This document shows positions 6,340 to 11,805 of a DNA stretch of 11,805 nucleotides, in pieces; position 1 is the first letter of the stretch, and the number at the start of each line of letters is the position of its first letter. The stretch is from Pseudomonadota bacterium. Lineage in GTDB: Bacteria; Pseudomonadota; Alphaproteobacteria; Rhizobiales; Beijerinckiaceae. A program made the position numbers and the translations under genes. Below the pieces are notes generated by a model. The model did no database searches. It was not told the DNA's origin and saw nothing but the letters and a program-made list of their open reading frames with translations. The DNA lies in contig JAEWKP010000476.1 of NCBI GenBank assembly GCA_023393655.1, positions 1 to 11,805 of the forward strand. Reading direction: 5' to 3'.

Positions 6340-7102
6340 GACCGTCCTCATCCTTGGCGGAACGACTGAAGCTGCCGCGCTTGACCAGCATCTGGCTGAT
6401 CAGGCTCCCGATATTCGCGCCATTATCTCGCTGGCGGGCCACACCGTCGACCCCCGTCCGACCAATCTGCCGGTTCGCACCGGCGGTTTCGGCGGCGTCG
6501 AGGGTCTCCGGCGCTATCTGGTCGAGGAAGGCATCGTCGCCGTCGTCGACGCGACCCATCCCTTCGCTGCGATCATGCCCTTCCATGCCGAGCATGCCTG
6601 CAAGGCGGAGGGCGTGCCGCTGCTGGCGATCCGGCGCGAATCCTGGAAGCCGCGGGCTGGCGACCGCTGGAAATCCGTGCCGGATATCGAGGCTGCCGCG
6701 CAGGCGCTGGGCGACGAGCCGCGCCGCGTCTTCCTGACGGTCGGCCGGCTCGAGCTGCCCGCCTTCGCGGATGCTCCGCAGCATCGCTATCTCGTGCGTG
6801 CCATCGAGCCGATCGGCGACCGTTTGCCGGTGCCGCATGTCGACGTCATTCAGCAGCGCGGCCCCTTCGACGCCGATGACGAGGAGGATCTGATGCGCCG
6901 CGAGGGCGTCGAAATCCTGGTCAGCAAGAATTCGGGCGGGCCGGCGACGGTCGGCAAGCTCGTGGCGGCGCGCCGGCTCTCCCTGCCGGTGGTGATGGTG
7001 GAGCGCCCGCCCAAGCCCGATGTCGAGGCCGTCGATCATATCGATCAGGTCCTGCCCTGGCTGGTGGCGCAGGGGCTCTTCGCTACCGAACGCGGCGTGT
7101 AG
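6338..7102 (+). CDS. cobK: Precorrin-6A reductase CobK
   Basis: CobK reduces precorrin-6A to precorrin-6B with NADPH; its product is the CobL substrate. The 254-residue protein has the family N-terminus VLILGGTTEA (3-12), RTGGFGG (47-53), VVDATHPFA (69-77), FLTVGRLEL (132-140) and the SKNSGGPAT motif (196-204). The length is close to characterised CobK proteins. The ATG at 6338 is fixed by the glycine-rich loop, which begins only a few residues in; the frame is open further upstream but lacks family sequence. It is the only cob gene in the window on the plus strand. Its start shares CATG with the divergent cobL, and its last 58 bases overlap the 3' end of cobJ tail-to-tail. No Shine-Dalgarno sequence is visible upstream. 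Any readthrough transcript from cobJ to cobL would be fully antisense to it. Confidence 0.95.
   Translation: MTVLILGGTTEAAALDQHLADQAPDIRAIISLAGHTVDPRPTNLPVRTGGFGGVEGLRRYLVEEGIVAVVDATHPFAAIMPFHAEHACKAEGVPLLAIRRESWKPRAGDRWKSVPDIEAAAQALGDEPRRVFLTVGRLELPAFADAPQHRYLVRAIEPIGDRLPVPHVDVIQQRGPFDADDEEDLMRREGVEILVSKNSGGPATVGKLVAARRLSLPVVMVERPPKPDVEAVDHIDQVLPWLVAQGLFATERGV
6345..6349 (-). promoter_or_regulatory. Ribosome binding site for cobL, located inside cobK
   Basis: On the minus strand GAGGA is followed by five bases and the ATG at 6339. It lies within the first codons of cobK on the other strand. It supports 6339 over 6351 as the cobL start, because 6351 has no comparable sequence at proper distance. 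Confidence 0.55.
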
Positions 7103-7836
7103 ACGTAAGGCGCTGCGCCCTCGCGCGCGATCAGCCGCGTGCTCGAAGCGCCGATCATCACCAGCGTCGCCATGTCGGCCGAGCTCGCGGCGGCAACGGC
7201 TTCCGTCAGCGTCAGGATGCGCAGTTTTTCGTCCGGCCGCCCGACGGCACGGGCGAAGAGCACCGGCGTCGCCGCATCGCGATGCTTCACCGCAAGCTCC
7301 AGCGCCTTGCCGAGCTGCCAGGGTCGGGCCTTCGAGATCGGGTTGTAGAGGCAGATCACGAGATCGGCGGCCAGAACGGCTGCCAGCCGCGCGGTCACGA
7401 CGTCCCAAGGCTTCAGGTTATCCGAGAGCGAGATCGCGCAGAAATCCCCACCAAGCGGTGCACCGGCCCGCGCGGCTGCCGCCAGCATGGCGGTGATGCC
7501 GGGTTCGATCGTGATCGGAAGCGCACGCCATTCGTTGGGCCCGGCCTCCAGCGCCTCGAACACCGCCGCCGCCATGGCGAAGACGCCGGGATCGCCGCCC
7601 GAGACCACCGCGACCGTCCGGCCTTCCGCCGCCAGTTGCAGGGCATGCGAGGCGCGCTCGACCTCGACGCGATTGTCGGAAGCGTGCTTGATCAAGCCGG
7701 CCCGCTCCGGCACTCGATCGACATAGGGGCCGTAGCCGACGATATCGGTCGCGGCATCGAGCGCCGCCTGCGCGGCCGGCGTGAGCCAGTCCGGTGTGCC
7801 CGGCCCGAGCCCGACGATGGTGAGCGAGCCCGTCAC
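7045..7836 (-). CDS. cobJ: Precorrin-3B C(17)-methyltransferase CobJ
   Basis: CobJ methylates C17 of precorrin-3B and drives ring contraction, giving precorrin-4. The 263-residue protein has the class III methyltransferase landmarks LTIVGLGPGTPDWLTP (5-20), VSGGDPGVFAM (78-88), EPGITAMLAAAA (111-122) and the CobJ-typical GDFCAISLSDNLKPW (130-144), followed by LYNPISKARPWQLG. The start is GTG at 7836, overlapping the cobI stop (GTGA). The frame is open further upstream, inside cobI, but without family similarity. The conserved core ends at YVYTPRS (residues 244-250). A further 13 residues (VAKSPCATSQGRT) are encoded in the region overlapping the cobK 3' end on the other strand and look like a lineage-specific tail. 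Confidence 0.95.
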   Translation of the reverse strand: MTGSLTIVGLGPGTPDWLTPAAQAALDAATDIVGYGPYVDRVPERAGLIKHASDNRVEVERASHALQLAAEGRTVAVVSGGDPGVFAMAAAVFEALEAGPNEWRALPITIEPGITAMLAAAARAGAPLGGDFCAISLSDNLKPWDVVTARLAAVLAADLVICLYNPISKARPWQLGKALELAVKHRDAATPVLFARAVGRPDEKLRILTLTEAVAAASSADMATLVMIGASSTRLIAREGAAPYVYTPRSVAKSPCATSQGRT

Positions 7837-8573
7837 AGGCGCCGCCCTTCGCCGGGCACCAGCACCATCGCGAAATAGGGCGCCTCGTCGTCGCCCTTGT
7901 CGGCGAGGCGGGCCACCACCTGCCGCGCCATCGTGGCGCGCTCGACATAGATCGCTCGGCCCTCCAGCCCGGCGGCGACAAGCGCGCGGCGCACCTTCGG
8001 CAGGTTGCGGCCGAGCTTCATGATCACGGCGGCGTCGGTATCGGCGAGGCGGCGCGCCAGCTCCGCTTCCGGCAATGTGCCGGGCAGCACGGTCATCACG
8101 TCGTCGCCCCAGGTGATCGGCGCCCCGGCCTCGCCCCAAGCGCCGGTCATACCGGTGACGCCGGGCACCACCTCGGTCGGGAAGCGCTGCGAGAGCCGCC
8201 GCCACAGATGCATGAAGGAGCCGTAGAAGAAGGGATCGCCGTCGCAGAGCACGGCGAGGGTCCGCCCGGCCTGCATCTCCGCTGCCAGCCGCTCGGCGGC
8301 TTCCTCGTAGAAGGCCGCGATCGGCTTGTCATAATCGGGCTCGCCGACGTTGGCCTCGACCGTCACCGGGAAGGCGAGCTCGATCTCGCGGGCCGGATCG
8401 GGCGCGATGATGGCGTCCGCCGTGCTGCGGGCATTGCCGCGCCGGCCGCGCTTGCAGAAATGCACCAGCCGATCGGCCGTGGTGATGATCTCGCGTGCCC
8501 TGACCGTCATCAGGTCCGGTGCGCCGGGCCCGAGGCCGACGCCATAGAGCAGGGTCTTCTGCGTCCCGCTCAT
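7833..8573 (-). CDS. cobI: Precorrin-2 C(20)-methyltransferase CobI
   Basis: CobI methylates precorrin-2 at C20, committing the tetrapyrrole to the corrin branch and giving precorrin-3A, the CobG substrate. The 246-residue protein shows YGVGLGPGAPDLMTVRA (10-26), LCDGDPFFYGSFMHL (109-123) and VVPGVTGMTGAW (135-146), the CobI/CbiL pattern within class III methyltransferases. The ATG at 8573 lies three bases after the cobH stop and has AAGGA seven bases upstream, so it is the only gene in the chain with a conventional spaced start and a good own ribosome binding site. The 3' end overlaps the cobJ GTG by four bases. Confidence 0.95.
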   Translation of the reverse strand: MSGTQKTLLYGVGLGPGAPDLMTVRAREIITTADRLVHFCKRGRRGNARSTADAIIAPDPAREIELAFPVTVEANVGEPDYDKPIAAFYEEAAERLAAEMQAGRTLAVLCDGDPFFYGSFMHLWRRLSQRFPTEVVPGVTGMTGAWGEAGAPITWGDDVMTVLPGTLPEAELARRLADTDAAVIMKLGRNLPKVRRALVAAGLEGRAIYVERATMARQVVARLADKGDDEAPYFAMVLVPGEGRRL

Positions 8574-8576
8574 CGC

Positions 8577-9209
8577 CTATTCCTTGTCCTGCGCCAGCGC
8601 ATTGACGGCCGCAGCCGCCATGGCCGAGCCGCCGCGGCGGCCGTGCACGACGACGAAGGGCACGCGCCCATCCTTGGCCAGCGCGTCCTTCGACTCCGCC
8701 GCGCCGACGAAGCCGACGGGAATGCCGATCACGGCCGCCGGCTTCGGCGCCCCGGCATCGAGCATTTCGAGCAGACGGAACAGCGAGGTCGGTGCATTGC
8801 CGATGACGACGATGGCGCCCGCGAGCCGGGGCTTCCAGAGTTCCATCGCGGCGGCGGAGCGCGTCGTGCCCATCTGCGCCGCCAGCGCCGGCACCTGCGG
8901 ATCGTCGAGCGTGCAGAGAACCTCGTTGTTTGCCGGCAGGCGGGCACGGGTCACGCCATTAGCGACCATCTTGGCATCGCAGAGGATCGGCGCGCCGTTC
9001 CTGAGAGCGGCCTGCGCGGCCTCCGCGAAACCGGGGGACATGTCGACATCCCTGGGCAGGTCGGTCATCCCGCAGGCATGGATCATGCGCACGACGACGC
9101 GCTCGGCCGTGCCGCTGAAGCGGGCGAGGTCGGCCTCGGCGCGGATGATGGCGAAGGAGCGCTCATAGATCGCCGCGCCGTCCTGGATGTAGTCGTATGC
9201 CTTGCTCAA
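8577..9209 (-). CDS. cobH: Precorrin-8X methylmutase CobH
   Basis: CobH moves the methyl group from C11 to C12 of precorrin-8, giving hydrogenobyrinic acid. The 210-residue protein begins with the family pattern YDYIQDGAAIYERSF and carries RMIHACGM with His44, aligned by motif to the catalytic histidine of Pseudomonas denitrificans CobH (His43). Further landmarks are APILCDAKMVANGVTRARLP, GNAPTSLFRLLEM and GIPVGFVGAAESK, all typical of CobH/CbiC. The start is TTG at 9209. It overlaps the cobG TGA (TTGA), and family similarity begins at once, so no other start is likely. The stop is TAG, unlike the TGA of the other minus-strand cob genes, and three bases separate it from the cobI ATG. Confidence 0.95.
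   Translation of the reverse strand: MSKAYDYIQDGAAIYERSFAIIRAEADLARFSGTAERVVVRMIHACGMTDLPRDVDMSPGFAEAAQAALRNGAPILCDAKMVANGVTRARLPANNEVLCTLDDPQVPALAAQMGTTRSAAAMELWKPRLAGAIVVIGNAPTSLFRLLEMLDAGAPKPAAVIGIPVGFVGAAESKDALAKDGRVPFVVVHGRRGGSAMAAAAVNALAQDKE
8581..8585 (-). promoter_or_regulatory. Ribosome binding site of cobI within the cobH 3' end
   Basis: AAGGA on the minus strand lies seven bases before the cobI ATG, inside the last codons of cobH. It is the clearest Shine-Dalgarno sequence within the minus-strand cob operon. Confidence 0.55.
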
Positions 9210-10492
9210 CCCTGCGATCCCGTCGAACGCGCGGCCTTCAGCCGGGCGTGAATATCCTGTCCGGGCTGCAATCGCGTGAGCAGCGTCGAAAGGTCAAGCG
9301 TCGCGAACGGCTTGTCCCGTGTCCTCCCGCCCAGCACGACGTCATACCGCCCGTCTCGCCCGATCAGGGTGAGATCGGTGGCTGTCGGATGGGCGCAGGC
9401 CTTGATGCAGCCGGAGACATGCAGCGTTGCGCCTTGTGCGAGCAGATCGGCGGCAGCGTCGGCGAGCACGGCCGCATCAGCCATGGTCGGCGCCTCGGCG
9501 CGGGAGCAGGCGGGGCTGCCGGCGCAGGCCTGCACCGAAAGGCGAGGGTCGTCGTCGCTGGTGATCAGGCCGAGATCGTTGGCGAGCGCGAGCAGGTTCT
9601 CGGCCCCGGCGCGGTCGAGATCGCGGAAGGCGAGCCCGCGCCAGGGCGAAAGCCGGATATCGGCCGCGCTTGTCTCAACCGTGGCGCCGAGCCTGTCGAG
9701 CACGGCTGCATCGCAGCGCCCGAAGGGCAGGCCGATGAGCGCGGCGAGCCGGTCATCGCCACAGGCGAATAGCCCCGCACGCCGGGAAGCCGGGCGCAGG
9801 GAGGGAGCGCCGGTTGCAGGCAGATCGGTCAGCCCGGCAAGCTCCTCGGGCGACAAGTCGCGCAGGCGGCGGAGATGATCAGGCGCGGCTTTGTGCAAGG
9901 TCGCGAAACGGCGCAGGGCGGCTTCGACCACCGCCGCAGCATCAACCTCGGCAACCGGACCATGCCAGAGGCGATCCCCGAGGCACAGGGCCGCGTGGCC
10001 GGCCGCGATGCCGACGAGCCGGATGTCGCAAGGATAATCATCCAGCGCCTGCGCGCCGCCATCGTCCACGACGACGCCGAGCTTGGCCGGCAAGCCGCCG
10101 ATGGCGCGGGCGCGTTGCTCGATCTGTGCGGCCAGTGCTGCGGCGGCGATCAGACCGGTCGGGTCCCGTCCCGCCAGTGGCGAGACCAGCGTCACGCGCT
10201 GCGGCCCGTCGCCGTCATGCTCGTCGATGAGGCGTTCCGCCAGCAGGCGCTCGACCAGCGTTGGATGGCTCTCGGGCGTCACGCCGCGAAGTTGAAGATT
10301 GGCACGGGCGGAAATCTCGATCAGCCCGTTGCCATGCTCGGCCGCCAGCACCGCGATCCGCCGCAATTGCGTGGGCGTCAGCTTTGCGCCCGGCGGATGC
10401 AGGCGGACGAGCCAGCCATCGCCGGTCTCCATCGGTCTGAGCGTGCTCGGGCACCAGCCCCGCCGCAGCGCCTCCTGAGGCAGGACGCTCAT
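9206..10492 (-). CDS. cobG: Precorrin-3B synthase CobG (4Fe-4S oxygenase)
   Basis: CobG is the oxygen-dependent enzyme that hydroxylates precorrin-3A at C20 and forms the gamma-lactone of precorrin-3B. It is the hallmark of the aerobic pathway. The 428-residue protein has the nitrite/sulfite-reductase half-domain organisation: an N-terminal half with WLVRLHPPGAKLTPTQL (27-43) and SARANLQLRG (61-70), then a second half with RGLAFRDL. The cluster motif is intact: C323-X5-C329 (ACAGSPAC) and C362-X3-C366 (GCIKAC) supply the four cysteine ligands for a 4Fe-4S centre. The ATG at 10492 overlaps the cobN stop (ATGA). The frame is open upstream to about 10645 but only as a shadow of cobN. A heme-containing alternative, CobZ, replaces CobG in some alphaproteobacteria; this organism has CobG. 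Confidence 0.95.
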   Translation of the reverse strand: MSVLPQEALRRGWCPSTLRPMETGDGWLVRLHPPGAKLTPTQLRRIAVLAAEHGNGLIEISARANLQLRGVTPESHPTLVERLLAERLIDEHDGDGPQRVTLVSPLAGRDPTGLIAAAALAAQIEQRARAIGGLPAKLGVVVDDGGAQALDDYPCDIRLVGIAAGHAALCLGDRLWHGPVAEVDAAAVVEAALRRFATLHKAAPDHLRRLRDLSPEELAGLTDLPATGAPSLRPASRRAGLFACGDDRLAALIGLPFGRCDAAVLDRLGATVETSAADIRLSPWRGLAFRDLDRAGAENLLALANDLGLITSDDDPRLSVQACAGSPACSRAEAPTMADAAVLADAAADLLAQGATLHVSGCIKACAHPTATDLTLIGRDGRYDVVLGGRTRDKPFATLDLSTLLTRLQPGQDIHARLKAARSTGSQG

Positions 10493-11805
10493 TCCGCCGC
10501 TTCCCGCGCCAGGAAGGCGCCGACCGAATTGCGCCGGCTGGTCCAGAGCCCGCGCCGTGCGGCTTCGGCCAATCGCGAGCGGATCGCGGCGGCGGCCGGT
10601 GCGTTGGCGGTTTCGAGCGCGGACCAGACTTGTGGATCGGCGCAATAGGCCTGGAACACCGCGTCAAACAGCCCGTCCGCGACGGCATTCGTGCTCGCCG
10701 CGAAGACGAAGAGGGTGTCGACGGCCTCGGCCAGTTCCGCCGCGCCGCGCCAGCCATGGGCAAGCTGGCCGGCGATCCAGCGCGGATGCGTCAGGCGGCC
10801 ATGAACGATGCGGGCGATATCCTCGGCCAGGGTGCGTGCCTTCGGCGCCTCGGGGTTCGAGCTGTCGAGACTGTAGAGCGCCGGGTCGGCACCGAGCGCC
10901 TTTGCGGCCGCCGCGAGCCCGCCGATGGCATCGGCAGCGCTCGTCGCTTCGAGGATGTCGCGCCCGGCCGTGTCGCTGACATGGACGAAGGCGTCGGAGG
11001 TCCGGACGCGTTCGGCGAAGCCGGCATCGGCCGCGCCCAACCCCTCAGGCCCGCCATAGGCATGGTCGGAGGCGGCGAGATAGGCCGCGCCCAACTCGTC
11101 GCGGTGCGTCCAGTCGCCGTCGAGGGCGCGGTCGGCCATCGCCGCGCCGTAGCGGCCGGGCGCAGCGCCGAAGATGCGCGCGCCATGCTCGCCGCGCCGA
11201 TGGGCAGCGGCCGGCTCGTTCCAGTCGTCGGGTTCGTCCAGCGCCGCAACGGCGCGCGCGGCCTGGTCGATCAGGGCGATCTGGCCGGGGAAGGTGTCGC
11301 GGAAGGTGCCGGAGATGCGCACCGTCACGTCGAGGCGCGGGAAGGCGAGCTTCGGCTGCGGGATGATGCTGAAGCCGGTGATGCGGGTCGAGGCCTTGTC
11401 CCAGAGCGGCTCGACGCCCATCAGCGCCAGAGCATGGGCGATATCTTCGCCGCCCGAGCGCAGCGTCGGCGAGGCCCAGAGGTCCATGACGATCCGGCGG
11501 GGATAGTCGCCATGGTCCTGCAGATGGCGCGACACCACCGCCTGCGCCGCCAGTTGGCCGAGGCGGCTGGCGGCGCGTGTCGGGATGGCGCGCGGATCGA
11601 GCGTCGAGAGATTGCGCCCCGTCGGCAGCACGTCCGGACGGCCGCGATGGGGGGAGCCGGCCGGGCCGGGCGCAACGAAGCGGCCATCCAGCGCGGCGAG
11701 CAGGTTCTCGCGTTCGTTGCGGGCGGAAACCAGATCGATCTCCGAGTGACCGAAGACGTGCAGGCCGTCGCGGAAGGGCAATTCCGCGATGTCGCAGAGA
11801 TGGGC
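10489..11805 (-). CDS. cobN: Cobaltochelatase subunit CobN, C-terminal third (5' end outside window)
   Basis: CobN is the large subunit of the ATP-dependent aerobic cobaltochelatase. With CobS and CobT it inserts cobalt into hydrogenobyrinic acid a,c-diamide. The frame is open from the right edge and gives 438 residues, starting AHLCDIAELPFRDGLHVFG. CobN proteins are near 1,270 residues, so about two thirds are missing. Visible family motifs are RPDVLPTGRNL (56-66), GEDIAHALALMGVEPLWD and RLDVTVRISGTFRDTFP (147-163), shared with the magnesium chelatase H subunit, and a C-terminal TRTSDAFVH-like stretch with DILEATSAADAIGG. It lies upstream of cobG with an ATGA overlap, so the operon promoter, and any cobalamin riboswitch, would be beyond the right edge. 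The ATPase partners are not in the window. Confidence 0.93.
   Translation of the reverse strand, partial: AHLCDIAELPFRDGLHVFGHSEIDLVSARNERENLLAALDGRFVAPGPAGSPHRGRPDVLPTGRNLSTLDPRAIPTRAASRLGQLAAQAVVSRHLQDHGDYPRRIVMDLWASPTLRSGGEDIAHALALMGVEPLWDKASTRITGFSIIPQPKLAFPRLDVTVRISGTFRDTFPGQIALIDQAARAVAALDEPDDWNEPAAAHRRGEHGARIFGAAPGRYGAAMADRALDGDWTHRDELGAAYLAASDHAYGGPEGLGAADAGFAERVRTSDAFVHVSDTAGRDILEATSAADAIGGLAAAAKALGADPALYSLDSSNPEAPKARTLAEDIARIVHGRLTHPRWIAGQLAHGWRGAAELAEAVDTLFVFAASTNAVADGLFDAVFQAYCADPQVWSALETANAPAAAAIRSRLAEAARRGLWTSRRNSVGAFLAREAAE

Noticed and set aside
6320..7408. Minus-strand open frame of 362 codons running antisense to all of cobK and into cobJ
   Set aside because: It would bridge cobJ and cobL and so looked tempting as a fused or missing operon gene. 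Its translation is low-complexity (Arg, Ala, Asp, His) with no family motif, and cobK and cobJ explain the DNA.
10493..10645. Upstream extension of cobG, and likewise cobJ to 8205 and cobK to 6083
   Set aside because: Each extension is an arginine-rich shadow of the neighbouring gene, and each core protein already begins with its conserved N-terminal motif at the nearer start.
1..11805. Cobalamin riboswitch, CRISPR array, insertion sequence or tRNA
   Set aside because: The only non-coding stretches are 94 bp and 24 bp, too short for a B12 riboswitch. No direct-repeat arrays, terminal inverted repeats, transposase motifs or tRNA-like folds were seen. A riboswitch, if present, would lie upstream of cobN or its leader gene beyond the right edge.

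Overview
The window carries a GC-rich chromosomal segment dominated by the late part of the aerobic (oxygen-dependent, cob-type) cobalamin pathway. The presence of CobG, CobN, CobE, CobK, two-domain CobL and BluB, the GC-rich codon use and the frequent GTG/TTG starts point to an alphaproteobacterium of the Hyphomicrobiales, possibly Bosea-like. The genus is a guess from general resemblance, not from a search.

Layout. Positions 1-687 (minus) hold the 5' two thirds of a LysR-type regulator that runs off the left edge. A 94-bp divergent promoter region (688-781) contains nested inverted repeats that look like LysR operator half-sites. An MFS transporter follows on the plus strand (782-1981). After a 24-bp convergent gap, everything to the right edge is cobalamin biosynthesis. 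Read in the direction of transcription on the minus strand, the order is cobN (3' part only), cobG, cobH, cobI, cobJ, then cobL, cobE, cobM, cobB, bluB. cobK lies on the plus strand between cobJ and cobL. It overlaps cobJ tail-to-tail by 58 bp and shares a CATG start-codon palindrome with cobL head-to-head.

How the genes work together. CobI methylates precorrin-2 at C20. CobG and CobJ carry out the oxidation, C17 methylation and ring contraction to precorrin-4. CobM methylates C11. The next enzyme, CobF, is not in this window. CobK reduces precorrin-6A, CobL methylates C5 and C15 and decarboxylates, and CobH moves the C11 methyl to C12 to give hydrogenobyrinate. CobB amidates it to the a,c-diamide, CobN (with CobS and CobT encoded elsewhere) inserts cobalt, and BluB makes the lower ligand 5,6-dimethylbenzimidazole. 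CobE is a small accessory protein of the CbiG C-terminal family.

Seven of the eight same-strand gene junctions are 4-nt stop/start overlaps of the form NTGA, so translational coupling is probably pervasive. I found no unknown defence system, mobile element, CRISPR array or RNA gene. The unusual feature is architectural: a single antisense-oriented gene (cobK) is embedded without spacer in an otherwise unidirectional operon, which resembles a noncontiguous operon.
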